Origin: Pseudothauera lacus
Lineage (GTDB): Bacteria > Pseudomonadota > Gammaproteobacteria > Burkholderiales > Rhodocyclaceae
Reading direction: 5' to 3'
Assembly (NCBI RefSeq): GCF_003034845.1
Contig: NZ_PZKC01000002.1
Coordinates: forward strand, 62,001 to 126,000
DNA length: 64,000 bases
The position numbers were made by a program, and so were the translations under genes. This document shows, one piece after another, positions 45,955 to 58,540 of this stretch; position 1 is the stretch's first letter, and each line of letters begins with the position of its first letter. The notes below the pieces were generated by a model. The model saw only the letters and a list, made by a program, of their open reading frames with translations. It was not told where the DNA came from and did not search any database.

Positions 45955-47301
45955 TTACTTGGAGACGAACTCCGGATAGGCTTCCTGGCCGCATTCGGTG
46001 AGGTCGACCCCTTCGTACTCCTCTTCCTCGGAGACGCGGATGCCCATCACCGCCTTCAGCGCGCCCCAGACGATCAGGCTGCACACGAACACCCAGGTGA
46101 AGATGGTGATCGCGCCGATGATCTGGCCGGAGAAGGTGGAGTCGCCGTTGGTCACCGGCACCAGCAGCAGGCCGAGCAGGCCGCAGCTGCCGTGCACCGA
46201 GATGGCGCCGACCGGGTCATCGATCTTGAGCTTGTCGAGGAAGGTGATCGACAGCACCACCAGTACGCCGCCGGCGGCACCGAACACCGTGGCCAGCAGC
46301 GGAGTCGGGGTGGAGGGCTCGGCGGTGATCACCACCAGGCCGGCCAGCGCACCGTTGAGCAGCATGGTCAAGTCAGCCTTGCCGAACATCAGCTTGGAGA
46401 GGATCAGTGCAGCCACCGCACCACCGGCAGCGGCGGTGTTGGTGTTGAGGAACACCATCGCCACCGAGTTGGCGCTGGCGATGTCGCCGAGCTTCAGCAC
46501 CGAACCACCGTTGAAGCCGAACCAGCCCATCCACAGGATCAGGGTGCCGAGCGTGGCCAGCGGCAGGTTGGCGCCCGGAATCGCGCGCACCTCGCCGTTG
46601 GGGCCGTACTTGCCCTTGCGGGCGCCGAGCAGCATCACCCCGGCGAGTGCCGCGGCCGCGCCGGCCATATGGACGATGCCGGAGCCGGCGAAGTCGGAGA
46701 AGCCCAGATCGCCGAGGTTGAACATGCCGAAGACGTCTTCGCCGCCCCAGGTCCAAGAACCTTCCATCGGGTAGATGAAGCCGGTCATGACGATGGCGAA
46801 GGCCAGGAAGGCCCACAGCTTCATGCGCTCTGCCACGGCACCGGAGACGATGGACATGGCGGTGGCGACGAACACCACCTGGAAGAAGAAGTCCGAGGCG
46901 CTCGAATACACCGAATCACCGTCGAACGATTCGCGCTCGCCGAAGGCCGCAAAAGCCTCATCAACGAGCGCTTCACCGCCGTCGATGCCGGAAAGGAAGA
47001 TGCCGCCGCCGTACATGATGGCGTAGCCGCATATCAGGTACATGATGCACGAGATGGAAAACAGCGCGACGTTCTTGGTGAGGATCTCGGCGGTGTTCTT
47101 GGAGCGCACCAGACCGGCCTCGAGCATCGAGAAGCCGGCGGCCATCCACATCACCAGTGCGCCGCACACCAGGAAGTAGAAGGTGTCGATGGCGTACTGC
47201 AGTTCGAAGACGTGCTTGAGCACTTCGCCTTCATCGGCCAGCGCGGGGCCGGCGAGGCCGGCGGCAGCTGCCGCGAGCAGGGGGGTGAGGATCTTTTTCA
47301 T
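45955..47301 (-). CDS. amtB: Ammonium transporter AmtB
   Basis: 448 residues, with an N-terminal signal (KKILTPLLAAAAAGLAGPALADE) that is common in proteobacterial Amt proteins, then 11 membrane segments. Conserved features include GALVMWMAAGFSMLEAGLVRSKN, DFAGSGIVHMAGAAAALAGVMLL and a C-terminal VHGSCGLLGLLLVP containing the pore histidine; the cytoplasmic tail ends VSEEEEYEGVDLTECG. It conducts ammonium across the inner membrane and is blocked by GlnK. The start is preceded by GGGAG with seven bases between. It follows glnK by 12 bases on the same transcript. Confidence 0.96.
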   Translation of the reverse strand: MKKILTPLLAAAAAGLAGPALADEGEVLKHVFELQYAIDTFYFLVCGALVMWMAAGFSMLEAGLVRSKNTAEILTKNVALFSISCIMYLICGYAIMYGGGIFLSGIDGGEALVDEAFAAFGERESFDGDSVYSSASDFFFQVVFVATAMSIVSGAVAERMKLWAFLAFAIVMTGFIYPMEGSWTWGGEDVFGMFNLGDLGFSDFAGSGIVHMAGAAAALAGVMLLGARKGKYGPNGEVRAIPGANLPLATLGTLILWMGWFGFNGGSVLKLGDIASANSVAMVFLNTNTAAAGGAVAALILSKLMFGKADLTMLLNGALAGLVVITAEPSTPTPLLATVFGAAGGVLVVLSITFLDKLKIDDPVGAISVHGSCGLLGLLLVPVTNGDSTFSGQIIGAITIFTWVFVCSLIVWGALKAVMGIRVSEEEEYEGVDLTECGQEAYPEFVSK

Positions 47302-47313
47302 GCTGTTGCTCCC

Positions 47314-47739
<426 letters not shown>

Positions 47740-47742
47740 CTA

Positions 47743-47757
47743 GCGCATTCCGTGCCA
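47743..47757 (-). promoter_or_regulatory. Sigma-54 promoter of glnK-amtB
   Basis: On the minus strand TGGCACG-GAAT-GCGC. The -24 element is perfect, and the -12 element has GC in place with two mismatched Ts. It is about 91 bases upstream of the glnK ATG. Confidence 0.75.
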
Positions 47758-47851
47758 GATCGCAAAAAGCCAGTCAGCACAAGGATCCGGGCGCAATTTC
47801 CGGGCGCTGCTGCGGCGCAGCGAGGCGGGGCTGGCGCCACTTGGGTGCAGA

Positions 47852-47868
47852 TGCACCGTTGTGGTGCA
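47852..47868. promoter_or_regulatory. NtrC binding site of glnK-amtB
   Basis: TGCACC-GTTGT-GGTGCA, a perfect match to the NtrC palindrome. It is centred about 129 bases upstream of the expected start site of the sigma-54 promoter. The site is also 80 bases from the divergent ubiK start. Confidence 0.85.
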
Positions 47869-47945
47869 TCAATGCGGTGCAGGGGCGCTGCGCCGCAGCG
47901 CCGTGCTAGACTGCGCGCCATCCACACTGCCTTGCGGAGCCCGCC

Positions 47946-48200
47946 ATGAGCACCCCACGCATCCTTGACGAGATCGGCGCGCGGCTTTCCGAACTGGCCG
48001 CCGCCAGCCCTGCCCGTGACCTCGAGAAGAACGTCCGCGCCATGCTCGGCAGCGCCTTCTCCCGCCTTGAACTGGTCACCCGCGAGGAGTTCGAGGTGCA
48101 GCGCGAGGTGCTTGCCCACAGCCGCCAGCGCCTCGCCCAGCTCGAAGCGCGCGTCGCCGAGCTGGAAGCCCGCCTCGGCGCGCGCAGCGGCGGCGACTGA
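47946..48200 (+). CDS. ubiK: UbiK-type ubiquinone biosynthesis accessory factor
   Basis: 84 residues. The start DEIGARLSELAAASPARDLEKN and the second half, a coiled coil of LAHSRQRLAQLEARVAELEARL, match the UbiK (YqiC/BMFP) family. It binds UbiJ and supports ubiquinone synthesis in aerobic conditions in Enterobacteria. The start is preceded by GGAG six bases away. It is divergent from the glnK operon, and 73 bases upstream of comM. Confidence 0.9.
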   Translation: MSTPRILDEIGARLSELAAASPARDLEKNVRAMLGSAFSRLELVTREEFEVQREVLAHSRQRLAQLEARVAELEARLGARSGGD

Positions 48201-48273
48201 AGACTGCCGCCGGGATGGCGGCGCGGCTATGCATTTGAGATAAACTGCGGACTCCCCAGCGTGGAGTCCGCAG

Positions 48274-49773
48274 ATGTCCCTTGCCCTTGTCCATGCGCGT
48301 GCCCTCGATGGCATGCACGCCCCGGCGGTCACCGTCGAGGTGCATCTGGCCAACGGCCTGCCGGCCTTCAACCTCGTCGGCCTGCCCGATACCGAGGTAC
48401 GTGAGGCGCGCGAGCGCGTCCGTGCGGCGATCGCCACCGCGCAGTTCGAGTTCCCCCAGCGCCGCATCACCGTCAATCTCGCCCCTGCCGACCTGCCCAA
48501 GGAAGGCGGACGCTTCGATCTGCCCATCGCGGTGGGCATCCTCGCCGCCTCCGGGCAGATCGACGGCACAGCGCTGGCGGCCCACGAGTTCATCGGCGAA
48601 CTGTCGCTGTCGGGCGAGCTGCGCGCGGTGCGCGGCGCCCTTGCGGCGGCGCTGAAGGCGACCGCCGCCGAGCGCGCGCTGGTGCTGCCTGCCGCCAACG
48701 CCGCCGAAGGGGCGCTGGCCCGCACGGCCACCGTGCTGCCGGCCAGTGATCTGCTGGCTGTGGCGGCCCATCTCAACGGCCACCAGGCCCTGCTCCGCGA
48801 AGCGCCCCCGGCGCCCACCGCCGCCGCCGCGGGCGGCCCCGACCTTGCCGACGTCAAGGGCCAGCAACAGGCGCGCCGCGCGCTGGAGGTGGCGGCCGCC
48901 GGGCAGCACGCCCTGCTCATGTACGGTCCGCCCGGTACCGGCAAGTCCATGCTGGCGCGCCGCCTGCCCGGCCTGCTGCCGGCGCTCGGCGAGGCCGAGG
49001 CGCTGGAGTGTGCGGCGGTGCATTCCCTCGACGGCAGTTTCGACTGCGCGCAGTGGGCCCGCCGCCCGCTGCGTGCGCCCCATCACTCTGCCTCCGCCGC
49101 GGCCCTGATCGGCGGCGGCAGCGTGCCGCGTCCGGGCGAGATCTCCCTCGCCCACCACGGCGTGCTGTTCCTCGACGAACTGCCGGAGTTCGACCGCCGC
49201 GTGCTCGAATCCCTCCGCGAGCCGCTGGAAACCGGCTCGGTGGTGGTGGCGCGGGCGCAGCGGCGCAGCGAGTTTCCAGCGCGCTTCCAGCTGGTGGCGG
49301 CAATGAATCCCTGCCCCTGTGGCTATCTCGGTCATCCCACGCGCGCCTGCAAGTGCACTCCGGACCAGGTCGCGCGCTACCGCGGCCGTCTTTCGGGGCC
49401 GCTGCTCGACCGCATCGACCTCCTCGTCGAAGTGCCACTGGTGCCGCCCGAGGTACTCGCTGCGCGCCCCGCGGGTGAATCGAGTGCCTGCGTGCGTGAG
49501 CGGGTCGCGGCGGCCTGGGCGCGCCAGCACGCGCGCCAGGGGGTGCCCAACAGCCGTCTCGACGAGGCCGCAGTGGAGCACCATTGCACCACCGCGGCCG
49601 ACGCCGCGGCGCTGCTAGGCAACGCCGTTTCCCGTCTCGGCCTGTCGGCACGGGCGTATCATCGCGTCTTGCGGGTGGCGCGCACGATCGCCGACCTGGC
49701 CGGTGCGCCGGCCATCGCCGCGGCCCACGTTGCCGAAGCCATCCAGTACCGCCGCCCCTTCGACGCGCGCTGA
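48274..49773 (+). CDS. comM: YifB/ComM-family Mg-chelatase-like AAA+ ATPase
   Basis: 499 residues. An N-terminal Lon-protease-like domain (LVHARALDGMHAPAVTVEVH) is followed by the AAA+ core: Walker A YGPPGTGKSML, Walker B VLFLDELPEF and the NPCPCGYLGHPTRAC cysteine-rich block. The C-terminal domain has RLGLSARAYHRVLRVARTIADL. ComM is a hexameric helicase that helps branch migration during natural transformation in several species. GGAG is seven bases before ATG. No other competence genes are nearby. Confidence 0.95.
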   Translation: MSLALVHARALDGMHAPAVTVEVHLANGLPAFNLVGLPDTEVREARERVRAAIATAQFEFPQRRITVNLAPADLPKEGGRFDLPIAVGILAASGQIDGTALAAHEFIGELSLSGELRAVRGALAAALKATAAERALVLPAANAAEGALARTATVLPASDLLAVAAHLNGHQALLREAPPAPTAAAAGGPDLADVKGQQQARRALEVAAAGQHALLMYGPPGTGKSMLARRLPGLLPALGEAEALECAAVHSLDGSFDCAQWARRPLRAPHHSASAAALIGGGSVPRPGEISLAHHGVLFLDELPEFDRRVLESLREPLETGSVVVARAQRRSEFPARFQLVAAMNPCPCGYLGHPTRACKCTPDQVARYRGRLSGPLLDRIDLLVEVPLVPPEVLAARPAGESSACVRERVAAAWARQHARQGVPNSRLDEAAVEHHCTTAADAAALLGNAVSRLGLSARAYHRVLRVARTIADLAGAPAIAAAHVAEAIQYRRPFDAR

Positions 49774-49815
49774 CGGCAGCCCGCGGCGTTGGCGGCGCCA
49801 ACTTCCGGGATACCC

Positions 49816-51003
49816 ATGCCTCAGCACTCCAGATGGCTGGCCACCTTGCTGGCAGCCCTCTCCGCCATCGGCCCGTTCTCCATCGACACCTACCTGCCGG
49901 CCTTTCCGGCCATGGGCGCGGCACTGGGCGCCAGCCCCCTGCAGGTGCAGCAGACCCTCACCGCCTACATGCTCACCTTCGCCTTCATGACCCTCTGGCA
50001 CGGGGCGCTTTCCGACCGCTACGGGCGGCGCGGGCCGCTCGTGCTGGCGATGGGGCTGTTCGCCTTTGCCTCCCTGCTGTGCGCCTTCGCGCCCAGCATC
50101 GAGTGGCTGTGGGCAGGGCGCGCGCTGCAGGGCATGAGCGCCGGTGCCGGCATGGTGGTGGGGCGGGCGATGGTGCGCGATCTCTACGACGGCGCCCAGG
50201 CCCAGCGCCTGATGTCGCGGGTGATGCTGATCTTCGCGCTGGCACCGGCGGTGGCACCGCTGGTCGGTGGCGTGCTGCTCGCGGTGGCGGGCTGGCGTGC
50301 GGTGTTCTTCTTCCTTGCCGCCTTCGGTGGCGCGCTGGGCTGGCTGTCGTGGCGCTACCTGCCCGAAACCCTGCCGCCCGCCGCCCGCCAGCCGCTCAAT
50401 GCCGCCAGCCTCGCACGCGGCTACCGCGCCGTGCTGGGTTCCGGCGCTTTCCTGCTGCTTGGCATGGCGCTTGCGCTGAACTTCAACGGCTTCTTCGTGT
50501 ACGTGCTCTCCGCGCCGGTGTTCGTCATGGACCACCTCGGTCTCGGCGAACTGGACTTTGGCTGGCTGTTCGTGCCCGCGGTCGCCGGGATGATGATGGG
50601 GGCCTGGGTGTCGGGGCGGGTGGCCGGGCACTGGAGCGCGCGCCGCTCCATCTGCGCCGGCTTTGCCCTGATGCTCGGTGCGGCGCTGCTCAACGTCGTC
50701 CATGCCGGGCTGATGCCGGCCACGGTGCCGGGCTCGGTGCTGCCGATCGCGTTGTACACCTTCGGCATGGGGCTGGCGATGCCCAGCCTGACCCTGCTCG
50801 CCCTCGATCTCTTTCCGCAGCGCCGTGGCATGGCGGCGAGTTGCCAGAGCTTCCTGCAGGTCGGTACCAATGCGCTCACCGCCGCCTTCATTGCGCCGCT
50901 GGTGTGGCCCCTGCCGGTGACCCTGGCGCTGGCCATGAGCGCCTTCTGCGCGCTCGGCCTGCTTGCCTTCGTGCTGTGGGCGAGGCGGCAGCCGGCAGGC
51001 TGA
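49816..51003 (+). CDS. Bcr/CflA-family multidrug efflux MFS transporter
   Basis: 395 residues with 12 membrane segments. It starts with the family pattern IGPFSIDTYLPAFPAMGAAL and has QTLTAYMLTFAFM and the cytoplasmic loop GALSDRYGRRGPL, the MFS motif A. The second half has FNGFFVYVLSAPVFVMDHLG. It is a proton-driven exporter of drug-like compounds or peptides; the natural substrate is unknown. The ATG at 49816 is chosen because the earlier in-frame start at 49789 gives a poor tail. It converges on the rhodanese gene with zero bases between stops. Confidence 0.9.
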   Translation: MPQHSRWLATLLAALSAIGPFSIDTYLPAFPAMGAALGASPLQVQQTLTAYMLTFAFMTLWHGALSDRYGRRGPLVLAMGLFAFASLLCAFAPSIEWLWAGRALQGMSAGAGMVVGRAMVRDLYDGAQAQRLMSRVMLIFALAPAVAPLVGGVLLAVAGWRAVFFFLAAFGGALGWLSWRYLPETLPPAARQPLNAASLARGYRAVLGSGAFLLLGMALALNFNGFFVYVLSAPVFVMDHLGLGELDFGWLFVPAVAGMMMGAWVSGRVAGHWSARRSICAGFALMLGAALLNVVHAGLMPATVPGSVLPIALYTFGMGLAMPSLTLLALDLFPQRRGMAASCQSFLQVGTNALTAAFIAPLVWPLPVTLALAMSAFCALGLLAFVLWARRQPAG

Positions 51004-51396
51004 TCAGCACTGCTCCCAGGGCAGGCCGGCATGGCGCCAGCCGTTGACCGAGTTGCGGTGGTGGTTGTCGTCGAGTTCGCCCTCGAAGCCTTCGGTGATG
51101 TTGAAGACCTTGCTGAAACCGGCCGCTTCCAGCGCCTCGCCGGCGGAGACCGAGCGGTTGCCGCTGCGGCAGATCAGCAGCAGCGGGCGTTCGCCGCCGT
51201 GGCCGGCGAGCTTCTTGACCTCGCCGACGAAGTGCGGATTGATCTCCCAGTCGGGGCCGTCATTCCACGACACGTGAATCGCCCCCACCGGATGGCCGAC
51301 GAAGAGATACTCGATCTCGCTGCGCACGTCGATGAGCAGCGCGTCGGGGTTGGCTTGCAGGTACTGGTGCGCTTCGCGCGGCGTGATGTGTTTCAT
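51004..51396 (-). CDS. Rhodanese-domain sulfurtransferase
   Basis: 130 residues, single rhodanese domain. The active-site loop is LICRSGNRS with Cys76, and the N-terminal ALLIDVRSEIEYLFVGHP motif is canonical. It is predicted to carry sulfane sulfur; the acceptor is unknown. It lies 57 bases downstream of livF on the same strand and could be part of that transcript. The product has no signal peptide, so it is cytosolic. Confidence 0.9.
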   Translation of the reverse strand: MKHITPREAHQYLQANPDALLIDVRSEIEYLFVGHPVGAIHVSWNDGPDWEINPHFVGEVKKLAGHGGERPLLLICRSGNRSVSAGEALEAAGFSKVFNITEGFEGELDDNHHRNSVNGWRHAGLPWEQC

Positions 51397-51453
51397 TGCG
51401 GGCGAGGATCGGGGTCGGGGAAGTGCGGAGTATAAGTCCGGCAGGCCGCCGGA

Positions 51454-52185
51454 TCACAGGCCGCCCAGATAGGCCGCGGCGACGGCCGGATCGTCGCGCA
51501 ACTGCGCGCTGTCCCCTTGCATCGCCACCTCGCCGCTGGCGAGCACGCAGGTGCGCATCGACAAGCTCATTGCACGCCGCGCATTCTGCTCCACCAGCAC
51601 GATGCTGACGCCGTTGCGGGCGATCTCGGCGATGCTGGCGAAGATGTCGTCCACAAGCCGCGGCGCCAGCCCCATCGACGGTTCGTCGAGCAGCAGCAGG
51701 CGGGGACGGGCCAGCAGCGCGCGGCCGATGGCGAGCATCTGCTGTTCGCCGCCGGAAAGCGTGCCCGCACTCTGCGTCAGGCGCTCGCGCAGGCGCGGCA
51801 GCAGGCTCAGCACCTGCTCCAGGTCGCTGGCCACCGCGGCGGCATTGTGGCGGCTGTAGGCGCCCAGGCGCAGGTTGTCGGCGACGCTGAGGCTGGCGAA
51901 CAGGCCGCGCCCCTCGGGCACCAGGGCGATGCCGCGGCGCACGCGCAGATGGGGGGGCTGGTCGTGGAGCGCCTCGCCACAGTAGCGGATGCTTCCGCCG
52001 CTGAGCGGCAGAAGGCCGGCGATGGCCTTCAGCAGGGTGGATTTGCCCGCGCCGTTGCTGCCGATGATGCTCAGCACCTCGCCTTCGCGCACGTTCAGGC
52101 TGACCCCGCGCAAGGCTGCAATGGCGCCGTGATGGACATGCACCGCGTCGACGTCGAGCAGCACGGGGCGGAAGTCAGTGCCCAT
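51454..52185 (-). CDS. livF: Branched-chain amino-acid-type ABC ATPase LivF
   Basis: 243 residues. Walker A is GSNGAGKSTLLKAI, signature SGGEQQMLAIGRAL, Walker B LLLDEPSMGLAP, which is the LivF pattern (SMGLAP). It powers uptake of branched-chain amino acids or related substrates with LivG. An ATG at 52200 exists; I use 52185, which reduces the overlap with livG to 11 bases. No LivH, LivM or binding-protein gene is in the neighbourhood. Confidence 0.88.
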   Translation of the reverse strand: MGTDFRPVLLDVDAVHVHHGAIAALRGVSLNVREGEVLSIIGSNGAGKSTLLKAIAGLLPLSGGSIRYCGEALHDQPPHLRVRRGIALVPEGRGLFASLSVADNLRLGAYSRHNAAAVASDLEQVLSLLPRLRERLTQSAGTLSGGEQQMLAIGRALLARPRLLLLDEPSMGLAPRLVDDIFASIAEIARNGVSIVLVEQNARRAMSLSMRTCVLASGEVAMQGDSAQLRDDPAVAAAYLGGL

Positions 52186-53008
52186 TTTCAGCGCTGCCAA
52201 GGTAGGCGTCGATCACCGCCGGATTGCGCTGCACCGCCGCCGGTGTACCTTCGGCAATCTTGCGCCCGGCATCGAGTACGGCGATGCGGTCGCACAAGTC
52301 CATCACCAGTGGCACGTCGTGATCGACCAGCAGCACGGTGACGCCGTCGGCCCGGATGCGCCGCAGGAGCTTGCCGAGGGCTGCCGATTCGGTGGCATTC
52401 ATGCCCGCGGCGGGTTCGTCGAGGGCGAGCAGCACGGGGCGCGCGGCGAGCGCACGGGCGATCTCCAGACGGCGCTGGTCGCCGTAAGGCAGGGTGGCGG
52501 CCGGGCGTTCGGCGTAGTGCTCGATGCCCACGTAGCGCAGCCACTCCAGCGCGCGCTCGTGGGCCAGGCGCTCGTTCTCGCGTGCGCCGCCCAGCCCCAG
52601 CAGCGTGCCGAGGACGCTGCCGCCGTCGTGGCGGTGGCCGCCGATGAGGACGTTCTCCAGCACGCTCAGTTCGCCGAACAGGCGGATGTTCTGGAAGGTG
52701 CGCGCAATGCCGCGCGCTGCGCTGCGGTGGGCCTGCAGTGTTGGCAGCACCACGCGGTCGAAGACGATGCCGCCGCTGTCGGCAGCGCAGAACCCGGTGA
52801 GAATGTCGAAAAAGGTCGATTTGCCAGCGCCATTGGGGCCGATCAGGCCGAAGATCTCTCCTTCATGGATGTCCACCGAGAAGGTGTCGAGCGCCACGAT
52901 GCCGCCATGGCGCTTGCACAGCTCGCGCGCCTGCAGCAGCGGCACGCGAGCCGCGGCTGTCGCTGCGCAGGGGCTGGGAGAAGGTGGGCTGGTTCGGGGA
53001 GCGCTCAT
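52175..53008 (-). CDS. livG: Branched-chain amino-acid-type ABC ATPase LivG
   Basis: 277 residues. Walker A is [14 protein letters not shown], signature region LPYGDQRRLEIARALA, and LALDEPAAGMNATE is the LivG-specific Walker B. About 40 proline/alanine-rich residues precede the ATPase domain. Start at 53008 (MSAPRTSPP) is preferred; an in-frame ATG at 53086 extends the tail but overlaps the divergent promoter region. Partner of LivF (overlap 11 bases). Membrane and binding components must be elsewhere. Confidence 0.88.
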   Translation of the reverse strand: MSAPRTSPPSPSPCAATAAARVPLLQARELCKRHGGIVALDTFSVDIHEGEIFGLIGPNGAGKSTFFDILTGFCAADSGGIVFDRVVLPTLQAHRSAARGIARTFQNIRLFGELSVLENVLIGGHRHDGGSVLGTLLGLGGARENERLAHERALEWLRYVGIEHYAERPAATLPYGDQRRLEIARALAARPVLLALDEPAAGMNATESAALGKLLRRIRADGVTVLLVDHDVPLVMDLCDRIAVLDAGRKIAEGTPAAVQRNPAVIDAYLGSAENGH

Positions 53009-53109
53009 CCGGAGGGGGAAAATGTTGCAAAAGCTCACCGCAGCGGGCTTGCGCGCTGCCGGTACGGGTGAGATTCTAGACCACACCCCAGCCCCGGCAC
53101 GGTGCCCGG

Positions 53110-53604
53110 ATGAAAAGACTGCTTGCCCTGATCTGCGCCGCCCTCTCGGCCCTCGGCCTCGCCGCCTGCGAGGAGCTCGATCCCTACCGCGCGCTGCGTC
53201 CCGGCAGCTCCACTGCCGAAGAGGTGCGCGCGCGCCTGGGGCCGCCGCAGCGCGAATGGCCCGATGCGCAGGAGGGCACCACCACCTGGGAATACTCGCA
53301 CCAGCCCGAAGGGGCGGAGTGTTACATGCTCACCTTCGCTGCCGATGGAGTGCTGATCGCGGTAGACCAGGTGCTGAACGAAGCGCGCTTTGCGCGCATC
53401 CAACCCGGTATGGACGAAGAAGCGGTCAGTCGCCTGCTGGGCCGTCCGGCGCGCAACGAGTTCTTTGCCCTCAAGCAGGAAAGGGTGTGGTCGTGGCGCA
53501 TCGAGCGTGGCAGCACCATCGTCGAGCCCACCTTCTTCACCGTTTCCTTCGATACCGCAGGCCGGGTGGTGGCTACCGGCCGTTACACCCAACCGAGGCC
53601 GTGA
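53110..53604 (+). CDS. BamE/SmpA-like small lipoprotein, first of a tandem pair
   Basis: 164 residues. A lipoprotein signal ends LGLAACEEL (lipobox LAAC). Two copies of a short alpha/beta repeat follow: the GSSTAEEVRARLGPPQREW region and PGMDEEAVSRLLGRPARNEF region, each like the BamE/SmpA fold. A tryptophan-rich strand (VWSWRIERG) follows. It is an outer-membrane lipoprotein candidate. BamE itself usually carries a single repeat of this fold, so this is a relative and not assigned as bamE. Followed after four bases by a paralogue. Confidence 0.75.
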   Translation: MKRLLALICAALSALGLAACEELDPYRALRPGSSTAEEVRARLGPPQREWPDAQEGTTTWEYSHQPEGAECYMLTFAADGVLIAVDQVLNEARFARIQPGMDEEAVSRLLGRPARNEFFALKQERVWSWRIERGSTIVEPTFFTVSFDTAGRVVATGRYTQPRP

Positions 53605-53608
53605 AGCG

Positions 53609-54208
53609 ATGAACTCCTCAATCCTGCAGCATGGACCGGCGCGCTGGCTGCACCTCGTCGCCGTCGGCGTGCTGGCCCTCGCCCTCGGCGGCTGCGCCGC
53701 CTTCGCTCCGCCCCGCCCCTTCACCACCGCCGACGAAGCCCTCGCCGCACGCGGCGAGCCCACCGCGCGCTGGCCTGCCGACGACGGCACCACCGTGCTC
53801 GAATTCGCTACCCAGCCCCATGGCACCTCCTGCCTGATGGTGGAAGTGGACGCCACCGGCGTCGTGCTGCGCCAGTGGGATGCGCTTGCCGCGGACAACC
53901 TCGCCCGCGCCCGCCCGGGCATGACCCAGGACGAGATCCGCCGCCTGCTCGGCCAGTATCGCTCCGTGCAGCGTTTCCCGCTGTCGCAGGAAGAGGTGTG
54001 GGACTGGAACGTACGCAAGGAATGGCCGGATCTCGTCGCCACGCGCTTCAACGTGCACTTCGTCGACGGCAAGGTCAAGCGCACCAGCTACAGCCACGAG
54101 TACCCGCGCGAACGCTGGATGTTCGGTTTCGGCATCGGTCGTGGGGTGAATCCGCACTGGGGTTTCGGCTGGCGCTATCCGTACTGGGATCCGTGGTGGG
54201 GGTGGTAG
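53609..54208 (+). CDS. BamE/SmpA-like lipoprotein paralogue, second of the tandem pair
   Basis: 199 residues. Lipobox LALGGCAAF. It shares the layout of the previous product: a TADEALAARGEPTARWPADDG segment, then a PGMTQDEIRRLLGQYRS segment and a tryptophan-rich VWDWNV strand. The last 35 residues are Gly/Trp/Pro-rich (NPHWGFGWRYPYWDPWWGW), which the first protein lacks. The pair arose by duplication, as shown by these parallel motifs. Starts four bases after the first gene. The function is unknown beyond a likely envelope location. Confidence 0.73.
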   Translation: MNSSILQHGPARWLHLVAVGVLALALGGCAAFAPPRPFTTADEALAARGEPTARWPADDGTTVLEFATQPHGTSCLMVEVDATGVVLRQWDALAADNLARARPGMTQDEIRRLLGQYRSVQRFPLSQEEVWDWNVRKEWPDLVATRFNVHFVDGKVKRTSYSHEYPRERWMFGFGIGRGVNPHWGFGWRYPYWDPWWGW

Positions 54209-54256
54209 CAGGCCTGCCTCGACACCTGCCACTTTCGCCAGTAAAATCACGCCCTT

Positions 54257-54318
54257 GCCGAGGAGCGCTGCGACCCGCCACACGGGCCAGGCTCGGCAAC
54301 CGAACAACGGCGCTCGCA
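54257..54318 (+). ncRNA. S-adenosylhomocysteine riboswitch upstream of metH
   Basis: The conserved SAH-aptamer blocks occur in order: CCGAGGAGCGCTGCGACC, a variable CGCCACACGGGC arm, CCAGGCTCGGCAAC, then AACAACGGCGCTCGCA. GAGCGC pairs with the later GCGCTC and CCGAG with CTCGG, giving the known pseudoknotted layout. The class senses S-adenosylhomocysteine and switches on genes that recycle it. It ends 79 bases before metH, whose product regenerates methionine. Assigned by motif order and pairing only. Confidence 0.92.
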
Positions 54319-54397
54319 GACCACCCCGGGTTTGCCGCGCCGTTCGCTTTTGTGGCGCCGCGTGCCGGGGCAATGACCCGATCGAAGAGGCCACCCG

Positions 54398-58105
<3,708 letters not shown>

Positions 58106-58245
58106 GGCGCTGGGGCATCGCCGCCGTTTGCGCTGAACAGCCAGCGCAGGGCTGGCGTGCCGTTTGTGCCCGGTGGGAGCGCCTCGGTCTCCCTGCGTTT
58201 TCTGGAGTGGTTTGCACGGCCGCCTCCGGGGTGTAATACTACGAC

Positions 58246-58255
58246 GTGATATCAC
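58246..58255. promoter_or_regulatory. Palindromic operator candidate upstream of vapB
   Basis: GTGATATCAC, a perfect 10-bp palindrome 16 bases before the vapB start, near the ribosome site AAGGAGG. VapBC complexes usually repress their own operon by binding such sequences. Assigned by position only. Confidence 0.45.
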
Positions 58256-58271
58256 ATTAAGGAGGGCGACC

Positions 58272-58523
58272 ATGAGCACCATTGCCCGGGTCTTCATGAG
58301 CGGTCGCAGCCAGGCGCTGCGGCTACCCGCCAAACTGCGACTCGAAGCCAAATCGGTCCGCATCGAGCGGATCGGCGGCGATCTATGGCTGCACCCCGAA
58401 ACACCCCCGGAGCGGGATATGGGGCTGTGGCTGCAGCAGTTCTACGCGAACAATGAAGCGCTGCCGGAAGACTTCCTTGCCGAGCGCCACGATCCGCCCG
58501 CGCAGGAACGCGACTGGTCCTGA
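58272..58523 (+). CDS. vapB: VapB-type antitoxin (AbrB fold)
   Basis: 83 residues. The N-terminal half is AbrB-like: STIARVFMSGRSQALRLPAKLRLEAKSVRIERIG, the usual DNA-binding swapped-hairpin motif. The C-terminal half, ending ERHDPPAQERDWS, would wrap the toxin. Strong ribosome site AAGGAGG six bases before ATG. It precedes the VapC toxin gene by 17 bases, which is a standard antitoxin-first arrangement. First gene of the accessory island. Confidence 0.88.
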   Translation: MSTIARVFMSGRSQALRLPAKLRLEAKSVRIERIGGDLWLHPETPPERDMGLWLQQFYANNEALPEDFLAERHDPPAQERDWS

Positions 58524-58540
58524 TAGAGCGAGCGTCCAAC

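Noticed and set aside
58106-58160. CCAGC/GCTGG hairpin after metH as a terminator
   Set aside because: Five-bp stem without T tract; too weak to list as a feature.
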